This document shows, piece after piece, positions 1-7,877 of a stretch of DNA of 64,000 nucleotides. Made by a program: the position numbers and the translations under genes. Each line of letters starts with the position of its first letter. The stretch's first letter is position 1. The notes below the pieces were generated by a model. The model saw only the letters and a program-made list of their open reading frames with translations. It was not told where the DNA came from and did no database searches. The stretch is from contig JAIOZL010000018.1 of the NCBI GenBank assembly GCA_021740645.1, positions 21,103-85,102 on the forward strand. The letters run 5' to 3'. This stretch comes from Bacteroidales bacterium (GTDB lineage Bacteria > Bacteroidota > Bacteroidia > Bacteroidales > JAADJA01).

Positions 1-128
1 TTAATTTTCTCTTCAATCCAATTATAAATCAACAAATCATAAGGTCCCTCAACTAATAAATTTATTAAATCTGATTTTTGGAGGTAACTAATTATTTCCT
101 CAGCTGTTAAGATAACATTCTTAGCCAT
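1..128 (-). CDS. DUF4435 (AriB-like, TOPRIM-type) protein, N-terminal fragment
   Basis: The ATG at 126-128 opens a frame that runs off the left edge; 42 residues are visible. The stretch NLLVEGPYDLLIYNWIEE resembles the conserved start of DUF4435 proteins, where an E-G-x-x-D element begins a TOPRIM-like fold. The start lies 2 bp after the stop of the upstream AAA ATPase, so the two are almost certainly translationally coupled. An AAA15 ATPase followed by a DUF4435 protein is the layout of the PARIS anti-phage system (AriA/AriB), in which AriB is the nuclease effector released by AriA. Family assignment rests on a short N-terminus and on context, so it is moderate. Confidence 0.55.
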   Translation of the reverse strand, partial: MAKNVILTAEEIISYLQKSDLINLLVEGPYDLLIYNWIEEKI

Positions 129-130
129 AA

Positions 131-1231
131 CTATTCTCCTCTATAATCATTTAATAACAACTCCTTATCAGGATATTTTGAGTAAATAAAAGGAGAATGA
201 GTTGCAATGATAATTTGATTATTTGTTTTTTGAGACATCAGAATAGGAACCAAATTCCTCTGCCAATCAACGTGTAAACTTAATTCGGGTTCATCAATAA
301 TAAACGGACTTTCTCTGCTAAATGCATTATAGCATATAAAACTCAATAATTGCTTTTCACCAGCAGAGAGTTTTGCAGAACTAATTGCTTCTTCTGTATT
401 ACCAACCGTAAATTTGTCGGTTAACAAGATTCCTTTATGTTGATATATTTCACTTATAAGACTTGCAAGGGTTGTAAAAGGGCTTAACAATTTTTCTCTT
501 TCTAAACTAATGCTCAATACTTTTTTCTTAATATCATCAAGAATGGCATCTTTACTTTTTGATGTCGTTTTATCTTGACTACTTTGAATTTTTTTCTCAA
601 TGAATGTTGACATTCCGATATGTAGCTGGTTCACTTCTTCAGATGACTCAGAATGCTTACGCCTTAATAGTTCAATAATGTCATTAGTTGAAATTGATGA
701 AATAAAAAAGTTGTCAAAAACTGATAGTTCAGAGGAAAGCCTCATCAATCCCTCTTCTATTTGATTTGAAGGTCTTCTTCTGTATCTATAATTTTCATCG
801 GTATCTGTTAATGTAAAACCGCCCTCAATTCTTCTAAAGGTTGGGAAAAATACAGACCCCTCTGAAGCTTTTACTAAATCAAGATTAATAAAGTCTATGT
901 TTATATCCTCTTGTTCAAGTTTTTTGTCACTTTTACGTTTAAATTCATAAGTGTTTTGTTCTTTACCCTTAAGTTTCCATTTATATGTAACACTTTCAGG
1001 AATTACTTTAATTTCAAGGTCATAAGTTGAAGTTTTGAGTTTTAATTGTTCAAAAACTAGTTCTCTAAAAACACGTTCAATATTACCGCTTATTAAATAC
1101 CAAACGAGTTTAAGAATTGTTGTTTTACCTGAACCATTCTGACCTGTCACAATATTTAGGTCGTCATTGAATTTCAAATCACAGTCAATTCTATTCTGTA
1201 ATTTTTTAACTTTCAATTGCTTTATTTTCAT
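131..1231 (-). CDS. SMC/ABC-like AAA ATPase, PARIS AriA-like
   Basis: This 366-aa protein has the plan of OLD/AAA15 ATPases. It has an N-terminal Walker A GQNGSGKTT at residues 30-38, a central variable insertion (about 70-280), an ABC-type signature LSAGE at 288-292, Walker B FIIDEPE at 310-316 and an H-loop IATHSP at 342-347. No membrane segment or signal peptide is seen. It starts 23 bp after the cassette core GTTGGGC and its stop is 2 bp before a DUF4435 frame. That pairing is typical of PARIS, where AriA is the sensor ATPase and AriB the toxic nuclease. It is somewhat shorter than I would expect for AriA. Other ATPase/DUF4435 or OLD-like pairs remain possible. A defence role is inference from architecture and location in a cassette array. 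Confidence 0.7.
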   Translation of the reverse strand: MKIKQLKVKKLQNRIDCDLKFNDDLNIVTGQNGSGKTTILKLVWYLISGNIERVFRELVFEQLKLKTSTYDLEIKVIPESVTYKWKLKGKEQNTYEFKRKSDKKLEQEDINIDFINLDLVKASEGSVFFPTFRRIEGGFTLTDTDENYRYRRRPSNQIEEGLMRLSSELSVFDNFFISSISTNDIIELLRRKHSESSEEVNQLHIGMSTFIEKKIQSSQDKTTSKSKDAILDDIKKKVLSISLEREKLLSPFTTLASLISEIYQHKGILLTDKFTVGNTEEAISSAKLSAGEKQLLSFICYNAFSRESPFIIDEPELSLHVDWQRNLVPILMSQKTNNQIIIATHSPFIYSKYPDKELLLNDYRGE

Positions 1232-1287
1232 ATCTCTGTCTTTTTATTATGGAGCCCAACTTGTTTATAGTGACGTAAAATACGTCA

Positions 1288-1356
1288 TTATACACCCAAA
1301 TACAGGTGTATAATGACGGTTTTTCTATTTTTTATTTCTTTAATTGTTTTCGTCAT
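1288..1356 (-). CDS. 22-aa leader-like peptide in repeat copy 1
   Basis: The ATG lies about 10 nt downstream of the TATATTTG promoter-like box, and the frame encodes MTKTIKEIKNRKTVIIHLYL plus GV. Its stop codon falls inside the 13-bp-stem hairpin. The same peptide can be read in the two other repeat copies (6328-6260 and 16680-16612). There is no clear ribosome-binding site, so translation would be nearly leaderless. It may be a translated leader, part of a small RNA, or a chance frame in a conserved element. The repeats are so similar that conservation of the frame is weak evidence. Confidence 0.3.
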   Translation of the reverse strand: MTKTIKEIKNRKTVIIHLYLGV

Positions 1357-1366
1357 TTGTAGGTTT

Positions 1367-1374
1367 CAAATATA
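1367..1374 (-). promoter_or_regulatory. Bacteroidota-type -7 box in repeat copy 1
   Basis: The minus strand reads TATATTTG, a match to the Bacteroidota -7 consensus TAnnTTTG. A TTTG about 23 nt upstream could act as the -33 element, although that spacing is a little long. It points into the PARIS-like cassette and recurs at 6339-6346 and 16691-16698. A cassette promoter comparable to Pc is an inference. The hairpin downstream could terminate or attenuate transcription. Confidence 0.45.
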
Positions 1375-1711
1375 TAAAAATCCTGGCATTAAAACCCCAA
1401 ATGAGCAATTGTTCCAGCAGAGGTTTTAGGCTTTGCGTCACTTGTACCAACTATGTTGTAAATTTAGTAAATTTCCGTTAGAATCATAATCATAATACAA
1501 AACTCCCTGGCTGGATCACATGCCAGTTGGGGGTTTAGTTGATGGATTGCCTACCTTTGGAATGCGTAGATACTTGTATGAGGATATTTAATAATTAAGA
1601 GGTTAGGGATAGGGAATCTTCAAGCGGGACGCTTGAAGCAGAGGGGGGATTCCGTGCAACAGGGCTTCATGTTGGGCTACACCACACGAAGCCTTACTTA
1701 TTTGGCAGTAG

Positions 1712-3127
1712 TTATTTTTTTATAAACTCTCCAAAATCACCATAGATTAATTTCACTTTTCCTTGATTCTTCGAAATGGTAAAATGTTCTTCAATTCCAG
1801 GAGTCCACTCGATAATAATTCCATTATTTTCATTATCCAAATAAGCAAAACTTTTCAATCTGCCCAATGAAAAAGTATATCCATCACTATTTTTATCGAC
1901 CGTTAAATTACCATATTTTGGACTAAAATATGTGCCAGTTAATTCATCTACATTTTCATAGCTGAAAAATGTTCTTTCTTTTTTCGGTTTCTCATACATC
2001 GGGTCAATGAATTGGCTGAACATTTGAATCTTACTGTCTGCATTTGAATCATTCGACATAATTAAATAGTAATATGCAGAAAGCATTGCAGAAATCCTTT
2101 GACCACCTACTCGTTCATTGACAAATACAAAAACACCTGTTTTGTTTTCAGGTTGAAATGCCATTATAGACTCATATCCATTAAAACTACCGAAGTGGAA
2201 AAATAATTTTTCTCCCATTAAAGTTCCATAAATCCAACCATTACCATATTCATCCATTGTAAATGGTCCCATACGATTTACGACTACAGTTCTATCACTT
2301 AAATAGTCAGTTAATAATTTGGGATTAATTGATGTTTGATTTTCATCAGTAAAAATGCTTATCCATTTTCCCATATCGCCTAAAGTTGAATATATGCCTC
2401 CAGCACTGTGTAAAGTGTTTTCAGATTTTCTTGATGAAATAGGTTGATTGGTAAAATGTTCAAAAGGCAATGCTTCTAAGCTTCGTTTAAAGTCTATATG
2501 CGCAGATGTTTCAGTCATACCTATTGGTTTGAAAATGTTGTCAGATACATAATCTCTCCAATCTTGACCGGTAACCTCTTTTATGATTATACCTCCAAAT
2601 AAATAACCAAGATTACTATATTTAAAATCATAGGATAGTGTTTCATTTCTATAAACGGTAAATTTTAATAATCCTCTCAAATCATCTGGAAATTCTCCCG
2701 AATAAGCAGTTCTAAAAACCATTGGGTCGTTGGATAAACCGTGTGTATGTTGCATTAAATTCCGAATGGTTATTTTATCCACCTCAATATTTAATGGAAA
2801 ATATGTGGAGGGAATATATTTTGAAATTGGGTCTGAATAATCAATTTTCTTTTCAAATGCTAATTTTGAAAGTGCTAAACCCACAAAAGCTTTAGTGTTG
2901 GAAGCAATGTATATTTTTGTTGAGTCTGAAAAATCATTGGTTAGGTTTGCTTTCCCGAAAGCCTTCTGATAAACAACTTTATTGTTTTGCACCCCAATAA
3001 TTCCGATACCTTGAATATTGTATTTTTCAATGAGCAGATTACTCAATGAGTCCAATTTTGTGAAATTCTGCGATTTGCCGGCCATTGTTGAAAGAAGTAT
3101 GACAGCTAGTATAATAATTCTTTTCAT
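1712..3127 (-). CDS. Serine hydrolase of the beta-lactamase / penicillin-binding family (PF00144), secreted
   Basis: The 471-aa product starts with a signal peptide ending near AGKSQ (residues 16-20). It has the class C catalytic triad of motifs: SNTK at 76-79 (SxxK with the nucleophile serine), YSN at 170-172 (YxN) and HFG at 311-313 (HxG, replacing KTG). A C-terminal beta-rich extension (about 390-471) resembles the DUF3471-like tail of many family members. The substrate is unknown; these proteins are usually esterases, D-amino peptidases or DD-peptidases, rarely resistance beta-lactamases. The cassette ends in R'' GCCCAAC at 1677-1671, but its start core is missing because a deleted IS element lies just upstream (3211-3912), so the original promoter may be lost. 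Confidence 0.85.
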   Translation of the reverse strand: MKRIIILAVILLSTMAGKSQNFTKLDSLSNLLIEKYNIQGIGIIGVQNNKVVYQKAFGKANLTNDFSDSTKIYIASNTKAFVGLALSKLAFEKKIDYSDPISKYIPSTYFPLNIEVDKITIRNLMQHTHGLSNDPMVFRTAYSGEFPDDLRGLLKFTVYRNETLSYDFKYSNLGYLFGGIIIKEVTGQDWRDYVSDNIFKPIGMTETSAHIDFKRSLEALPFEHFTNQPISSRKSENTLHSAGGIYSTLGDMGKWISIFTDENQTSINPKLLTDYLSDRTVVVNRMGPFTMDEYGNGWIYGTLMGEKLFFHFGSFNGYESIMAFQPENKTGVFVFVNERVGGQRISAMLSAYYYLIMSNDSNADSKIQMFSQFIDPMYEKPKKERTFFSYENVDELTGTYFSPKYGNLTVDKNSDGYTFSLGRLKSFAYLDNENNGIIIEWTPGIEEHFTISKNQGKVKLIYGDFGEFIKK

Positions 3128-3210
3128 TTTTAAATCTATATGTGTTTATAGGTAGGACACAAAATTTATTTTTAGGTTACAAAATTCATTACAAGGATAC
3201 TATTTTTATT

Positions 3211-3912
3211 ACCGCCAACTTCAGTCTGTGCAAATATTCCTGTTTTGGTTAGAATTTGATTTTATGATGGTTCAAATATAGCGAATATTCGCTTGTTTGA
3301 CAAGGAGTTCTTTTGGGCTTAAATATATTATGAAAATACATAATTGGCTTATATGGCCTAAAAATGAACCATTTTATATCAAAAAAGCGTAAGAGCCTTT
3401 TAATAAGCTCTTTAGAGCCAAAGATGGTGATCAGTCTGCGTAAATTGTAATCCGTGAACATCAACCCGAGTTCTGTTTCAACATTGCTTAACCCCTTGAC
3501 TAAAAAGTGGTCATATCCCCATTGCCGTTTGAGCACACCAAAGGGGTGTTTGACCAAGGCCTGCCGTCGGCGGTATTTATCCTTCACTGTTTGGACACGT
3601 ATATCATTCTCCTGCTCCGCTTGTTTCTACTGAGAGCGTTCAATCCACCGGCCATGGTCAAGGGGCGCAGTGGTGCAAAGGGGCCTTACCTGGCTATCTG
3701 CTTCCACCAGATCTTCAAGGCTGGGAGGCAGCAGAAATCCCTGGCTCCTGTCGAGGCCCTTTTTGTAGCCGTGTTCGGGATGATTCGTTTTCGTTTGATG
3801 CATTGGTAAAGGATGTTTCTATTCCTTTATAAGGTAAGAATCACGGATACTTTATGAGTGTTTATAAATGAGAAGTTTTTGACTGATTTTTGCACAGTGT
3901 GACGGTGGCGGT
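3211..3912 (-). mobile_element. IS1182-type element, internally deleted
   Basis: A ~0.7-kb element lies between imperfect inverted ends: 3211-3234 contains CAGTCTGTGCAAA, and the reverse complement of 3888-3912 contains CACACTGTGCAAA. It encloses both ends of an IS1182-type transposase with the middle missing. Base composition of the coding remnant (3590-3800) is clearly more GC-rich than the cassettes around it, supporting separate origin. The outer limits are uncertain, because ACCGCCA-like bases extend the inverted repeat beyond the part shared with the second fragment at 16971-17071. It sits between the start core of one cassette (3950) and the beta-lactamase-family gene. Confidence 0.75.
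3249..3803 (-). pseudogene. IS1182-family transposase remnant (large internal deletion plus nonsense codon)
   Basis: From ATG at 3803 the frame reads an N-terminal segment with GFLLPPSLEDLVEADSQVR, the start typical of IS1182 transposases. It then meets a TAG at 3629-3627. The same frame continues into a C-terminal segment with ALVKHPFGVLKRQWGYDHF and FTDYNLRRL, the end typical of that family. Full proteins are around 450-550 aa; only about 185 codons remain, and the central DDE catalytic region is gone. It cannot be active. The deletion endpoint lies roughly between codons 40 and 65. Confidence 0.82.
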
Positions 3913-3943
3913 ATGAAACGTAAGGGCTTTATTGTACTTCATT

Positions 3944-4095
3944 GTCTAACCGCTAAGTAGCCAAAACTACGTTTTGACACCGAATTTAAAACATTTTACA
4001 AAACCGTCAAAACTTAGTTTTGGCGGGGCTAAATTGAAAGACAGAAGTCTGGTAAGCCACTGTCTCCCTTATATTTTATAACGCGTGTTAACGCC
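3944..4095 (-). other. attC-like site after the ATPase/DUF4143 cassette
   Basis: On the minus strand the site runs from R'' GGCGTTAAC (4095-4087) to R' GTTAGAC (3950-3944), about 152 bp. Inside is a long inverted repeat with arms CCAAAACTACGTTTTGAC and GTCAAAACTTAGTTTTGG (about 3962-4037). The R'' box is the exact reverse complement of GTTAACGCC at the start of the same cassette (5396-5388). The bases after the R' core begin a further cassette that was then broken by the IS1182 element. Confidence 0.75.
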
Positions 4096-4119
4096 TGGCA
4101 TTATTTCATTTTAGCCTTT

Positions 4120-5289
4120 TTAATAATTTAATCCAAATGCCCATAAAGGAATTACATTGAGATAGCCATATTCAATATCATCTTGTACTATAAATGATTT
4201 TCCATCTTTCTCTATTTGATTTTGTTGTTTATTTTTCCCTCCAATCTCAAACGTGTACTTGTCAATCAAAAAATCAGCTTTCTTTGAAGATATAACTTCA
4301 TTTTTTACTCTCATTTGATTTAAAAAGAAGGTTTCTCTGGCGTTTCCAACATTTGAATTATCTCCAACTAAGTTAAAAATGATGTTTGTATTAGCCAGAT
4401 ATACCTTATCAACCTTCCCTAATCCACGAATACCGCTTGTTTCATTTCTTAATTGCTCAATAAGTCCGGCTTTTTCCATATATGAGAAGTAGTCGTCTAA
4501 TGAATTCCGACTTACACCAATTAATTCAGAAATTTTGGAAAAGTTAGGTTTAAATGGAACACTTTCCGCAATTATAGAAAGCAATTGTTTCAGTTTACGA
4601 CTTGTTCCAACATTTAAGTTTGCATATTGTGGAATATCTGATTCCAAAGTTTGCACTATAATTTGACCTAAACGTAAATTTATTTCGTTTTCCATTCCAA
4701 AAGGATAGTAACCTCGTTGTAAATAGTCATTAAATAGTGGTAATGGATGTTGAATATTCTGAAGTTTAACCTCATTATTTATAATTTGTTCTAAAGTGTA
4801 GACTTCCTCCTTATAATTATGAAATAATTTCAAATATTCACGAAATGAAAGTCCTTGTAATTTGTAAATTATTGCTCTACGACTTAAGTCGGCTGAACCT
4901 TTAAGTATGTCAAGTACAGATGAACCAGTAAATACAATCCTTAAAGTAGGAAATGAGTCATAAATGTTTTTTAATTCACGAGACCAGTTTGGATATTTAT
5001 GAATTTCGTCTATAAATAAATATTCTCCAGCATTTTTATAGAATTCATCCGCCAAATCAACAAGTCTGTTTTCTCCAAAAAACATATCGTCTGCGGAAAC
5101 ATATAAAGCTCTTTTAGTATCTAATTTTTCTTTGATATGTTGTAATATCATTGTTGTTTTTCCAACTCCACGAGCACCAATAATCCCAAGCATTCGACTA
5201 TCCCATGAAATGCTGTCGTATAAATATCGTTTGAAATCTTTTGTTGTACTTTGTAAAAGCGTTTCAAATTTCTGATATAATGTTCTCAT
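4120..5289 (-). CDS. AAA ATPase with DUF4143 C-terminal domain
   Basis: The 389-aa product has Walker A GARGVGKT at 38-45, Walker B LFIDE at 91-95 and a sensor-like VFTGSS at 119-124, followed by a winged-helix/DUF4143 region (about 210-340) with the segment ELIGVSRNSLDDYFSYMEKAGL. These are the hallmarks of the widespread AAA_14/DUF4143 ATPase family. Members are cytosolic NTPases often found in accessory DNA and mostly of unknown function. It is the only gene of a cassette bounded by GTTAACGCC (5396) and GGCGTTAAC (4095). The 107-bp leader is AT-rich and could hold its own promoter. A defence or addiction role is speculative. Confidence 0.85.
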   Translation of the reverse strand: MRTLYQKFETLLQSTTKDFKRYLYDSISWDSRMLGIIGARGVGKTTMILQHIKEKLDTKRALYVSADDMFFGENRLVDLADEFYKNAGEYLFIDEIHKYPNWSRELKNIYDSFPTLRIVFTGSSVLDILKGSADLSRRAIIYKLQGLSFREYLKLFHNYKEEVYTLEQIINNEVKLQNIQHPLPLFNDYLQRGYYPFGMENEINLRLGQIIVQTLESDIPQYANLNVGTSRKLKQLLSIIAESVPFKPNFSKISELIGVSRNSLDDYFSYMEKAGLIEQLRNETSGIRGLGKVDKVYLANTNIIFNLVGDNSNVGNARETFFLNQMRVKNEVISSKKADFLIDKYTFEIGGKNKQQNQIEKDGKSFIVQDDIEYGYLNVIPLWAFGLNY

Positions 5290-5387
5290 TGTTTCAATAA
5301 TTTCTACAAAGATACAAATTGCACAATAAATTTAGCAATTATATTATTATTTGTTCAATTAAAAGTGCAAAGTGACTTTTCCTGCTT

Positions 5388-5524
5388 GGCGTTAACGGTT
5401 GGTACATGTTGTTGGGGCGGATTTCGAAGAGCGTTCCTGTCCGAAGGACACGGAACTGCGAAACGGGAATCCGCAGTTGGCGTACCACCGAACCCCGCCC
5501 TGCAATATGTACTGTGTTATAGCC
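5388..5524 (-). other. attC-like site after the secreted-protein cassette
   Basis: The minus-strand site runs from R'' GGCTATAAC (5524-5516) to R' GTTAACGCC (5396-5388), 137 bp. Its outer arms pair imperfectly (AACACAGTACATATTGCAGG against the complement of the other arm with TACATGTTGTTGGGG), leaving the unpaired bases usual in attC. R'' exactly matches the core at the start of the same cassette (6232-6224). The site is GC-richer than the flanking genes. Confidence 0.8.
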
Positions 5525-5530
5525 AGTTTT

Positions 5531-6202
5531 TTAATTTTCATTCATTTGATATAAAAATCTACAATTTTGCATGGCATAAGGAGATTTTTTCGAACTTTCA
5601 GTATATTGAAAATCATAATTCTTAAACGATATATACTCTTTTGCAGGTATATAACCTTTGTATTTTACACTTGAAAATTGATAAGCCCATATAAAATTGT
5701 AGTTTGATTTGATTCCATTTTTATTTTTAATCTTATCTTTTTCTAATTGAGTCCTGAAATCAGGTTCAAGGCGAAAGTCTCCTTTTAAATATATGTCGTA
5801 GTCAATAAAGCTCAGGCTTTCCTTAATTCTATTATTTTCCAAGATGTACACAATTTTTGCAGGTTCTCCACATTCAATTCCAGCAGAGTAAGTTGAGTCG
5901 TTTACCATGTTGTACTGAATTATCGTGTCTTGTTTATATTCAAATTTGATAATGCTTATATCATAGCAATCGGACTCGTACAGTTTGCCATTTTGTATTA
6001 GTCTTATTTCTTTAACTCTATTTTGATTATCCACTGTTTCAATAATATAAGTATCTCCCTTTTCTTCAAAAGGAACTCTCCATTTAGTTAGGCGTATATC
6101 TGAGTCGCTTGTTTTAAATGTATGATAATATCTCTTTTCCTGAGAATATCCAGTTTGTATCAGCGAGATATTTGCTATAAATAAGAGTAAGAATATTTTC
6201 AT
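5531..6202 (-). CDS. Secreted hypothetical protein
   Basis: I do not recognise a family in this 223-aa protein. It starts with a clear signal peptide (MKIFLLLFIANISLIQTGYS, cleavage before Q21), so it is predicted to be exported to the periplasm or surface. The rest is soluble, rich in charged and aromatic residues, with two cysteines near the middle (within YESDCYD and GIECGEP) that could form a disulfide. It is the only gene of a ~0.7-kb cassette that closes exactly (GTTATAGCC at 6232; GGCTATAAC at 5524). It starts 22 bp after the core. Repeat copy 2 lies immediately upstream and may supply its promoter. Confidence 0.75.
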   Translation of the reverse strand: MKIFLLLFIANISLIQTGYSQEKRYYHTFKTSDSDIRLTKWRVPFEEKGDTYIIETVDNQNRVKEIRLIQNGKLYESDCYDISIIKFEYKQDTIIQYNMVNDSTYSAGIECGEPAKIVYILENNRIKESLSFIDYDIYLKGDFRLEPDFRTQLEKDKIKNKNGIKSNYNFIWAYQFSSVKYKGYIPAKEYISFKNYDFQYTESSKKSPYAMQNCRFLYQMNEN

Positions 6203-6223
6203 TAATTGTTTGTGTTTAAAATT

Positions 6224-6654
6224 GGCTATAACTTGTTTATAGTGACGTAAAACCTGTCATTATACACCCAAATACAGGTGTATAATGACGGTTTTTCTAT
6301 TTTTTATTTCTTTAATTGTTTTCGTCATTAGTAGGTTTCAAATATATAAAAATCCTGGCATTAAAACCCCAAATGGGCAATTGTTCCATCAGGGGTTTTA
6401 GGCTTTGCATCACTTGTACCAACTATGTTGTAAATTTAGTAAATTTCAGTTAGGATCATAATCATAATACAAAACTCCCTGGCTGGATCACATGCCAGTT
6501 GGGAGTTTAGTTGATGGATTGCCTACCTTTGGAATGCGTAGATACTTGTATGAGGATATATAATAATTAAGAGGTTAGGGATAGGGAATCTTCAAGCGGG
6601 ACGCTTGAAGCGGAGAGGGGTCCCCCGCCTGCCATATACAATGTGTTACCCAGC
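6224..6654 (-). repeat. ~390-bp dispersed repeat, copy 2, inside an attC/attI-like junction
   Basis: On the minus strand the junction begins with R'' GCTGGGTAAC (6654-6645), which closes the six-gene cassette. An attC-like arm with AACACATTGTATATGGCAGG follows, then the shared repeat (about 6620-6230). It ends in CTATAAACAAG|TTATAGCC. It has the same hairpins, -7 box (6346-6339) and 22-codon ORF as copies 1 and 3. The left arm is close in sequence to the R'' arm of the site at 5388-5524, but the matching R' arm is absent and replaced by the repeat. The repeat therefore looks like a half-site swapped into an ordinary attC. Confidence 0.8.
6260..6328 (-). CDS. 22-aa leader-like peptide in repeat copy 2
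   Basis: The same short frame as in copy 1 (MTKTIKEIKN start, LYLGV end) is read here, with its stop inside the hairpin stem. The sequence between hairpin and core differs slightly from copies 1 and 3 (AACCTGTC in place of AATACGTC, plus strand), so the second small stem present there is lost. Coding status is unproven. Confidence 0.28.
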   Translation of the reverse strand: MTKTIKEIKNRKTVIIHLYLGV

Positions 6655-6809
6655 GTATTTTCAAACTTATCCTTCAAAATAGGTCAAATAATCATCCGAT
6701 GTTTAACTTTTACATAAAAATACAATTATTTATTTAAAAGTTTCTGAGAAGTTAATCTTAATTGAAAAGACTAATAATTCTTATTTTATCTTTTGTATAT
6801 GCCAATGCG

Positions 6810-7877
6810 TTAATTACAGCTGTTAACAATAATTCTCATTAGGTCATTTCTTTGGTCAAAAAAATCTCCGCTGGTATAAGGCCAGGCAGTATAAATTACA
6901 ACCAATTGTTTTTCCGGAACTACAAATAGAAACTGGCCTCCGTGACCAATCGCTGCATAACCATTGTATGCAGGTAATATCCAGAAATAGTAACCATAAG
7001 GTTCACTGCTAAAGTTCGCTGAAACTTTAATGCTTGTTGCTTCCGATAAATAAGTACTGTCAATAAAGGGTTTGTTATTCCACTTTCCATTTTGAAGGAT
7101 AAGCTGGCCTATTTTCCCAAAATCCCTTGGTTTCAGAAATAAACTAAAGGCACCAAATGTAGTACCATCCTTAGCTGATTCCCATTCCCAATCGTTTATG
7201 TTTAATGGTTTAAACAAAGTGGCATCAGCATATTCACATAGCGTCATTCCTGTTTTTTTCTCAATTACTTTAGATACCAAATGAGGAGCGCCGTCATTAT
7301 AATTCATAAATGTCCCCGAATTGTAAAGCCTTTTCATCGATAATACATATTGCACCGAGTTGATTTCTGTTTTATAGAGCTCCTTTGTATGAGACCCGTT
7401 ATCAAATTCAAGGCCTGTCTGCATTGTTAATGCATCTTCGATACTTATATTTCTTTTATTTATATCTGAATCAAAATATTCAGGGTAAACATCGTACAAC
7501 CGCTCATCCAGAGAATCGATATAATTATTCTGAATGGCTATACCTGTCAATATGGAAGTAATTGATTTTGTGCATGACTGGATGTTATGAATAGCATCAA
7601 TATCAGAAGGATCGTGTGGGTATGCCTCAGCTACAAGTTTGCCGTTTCTGAAAACGAGCAGGCTTCTGGCCATTGTAAACCGCTTATCACTATAAACTAA
7701 TGCATATGCTTGTTCAAGTGTTGAGACGTCGATGCTTTCATTTTCGGGTGTTGAAATTTGCCAGTCGTCATTAATCGATTTTGGAATAAATCCATTGTAC
7801 TCTAACTTAAAAGGGTCATCCTTTAAACAAGAACCCAACATGCTGGCTACTGCTAACAGTAAAATTATTTTTCTCAT
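6810..7877 (-). CDS. Beta-lactamase-family serine hydrolase, lipoprotein (CubicO-like)
   Basis: The 355-aa protein has a lipobox LGSC with the lipidated cysteine at residue 17. The catalytic SxxK is SCTK at 101-104, a YxN-like YND is at 193-195 and the HxG motif is HGG at 312-314. It would sit in a membrane facing the periplasm or surface. Its ATG overlaps the stop of the upstream gene by 4 bp (7874-7877), so it is the last gene of a translationally coupled operon in the six-gene cassette. The D in place of N in YxN is a modest deviation. Substrate unknown; a hydrolase acting on peptides or esters is likely. Confidence 0.85.
   Translation of the reverse strand: MRKIILLLAVASMLGSCLKDDPFKLEYNGFIPKSINDDWQISTPENESIDVSTLEQAYALVYSDKRFTMARSLLVFRNGKLVAEAYPHDPSDIDAIHNIQSCTKSITSILTGIAIQNNYIDSLDERLYDVYPEYFDSDINKRNISIEDALTMQTGLEFDNGSHTKELYKTEINSVQYVLSMKRLYNSGTFMNYNDGAPHLVSKVIEKKTGMTLCEYADATLFKPLNINDWEWESAKDGTTFGAFSLFLKPRDFGKIGQLILQNGKWNNKPFIDSTYLSEATSIKVSANFSSEPYGYYFWILPAYNGYAAIGHGGQFLFVVPEKQLVVIYTAWPYTSGDFFDQRNDLMRIIVNSCN

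Larger units (their letters stand above)
1254..1677 (-). repeat. ~390-bp dispersed repeat, copy 1, inside an attC/attI-like junction
   Basis: On the minus strand the junction runs from an R''-like core GCCCAAC (1677-1671) to an R'-like core GTTGGGC (1260-1254). The shared repeat (about 1258-1648) contains a 9-bp-stem hairpin at 1618-1638, a Bacteroidota -7 box TATATTTG (1374-1367), a 22-codon ORF (1356-1288), and a 13-bp perfect stem at 1284-1296/1305-1317. It ends in CTATAAACAAG|TT, which resembles the crossover end of class 1 attI (CTAAAACAAAG|TT). The PARIS-like gene starts 23 bp after it. Copies 2 and 3 are at 6224-6654 and 16575-16970. The arm just outside the repeat (1649-1677) differs between copies. 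Confidence 0.8.

Noticed and set aside
1254..1677. Group II intron inserted in attC
   Set aside because: The repeat is only ~390 bp, has no reverse transcriptase and no visible catalytic domain V; group IIC-attC introns are far longer.
1240..1700. CRISPR array
   Set aside because: There are only three copies of a ~390-bp repeat spread over 15 kb, without short regular repeats, unique spacers or cas genes.
3507..3809. Plus-strand 100-aa ORF
   Set aside because: It is the antisense of the IS1182 transposase remnant, which reads convincingly on the minus strand.
5365..5625. Plus-strand 86-aa ORF
   Set aside because: It lies over an attC-like palindrome and the end of the secreted-protein gene; no family features.
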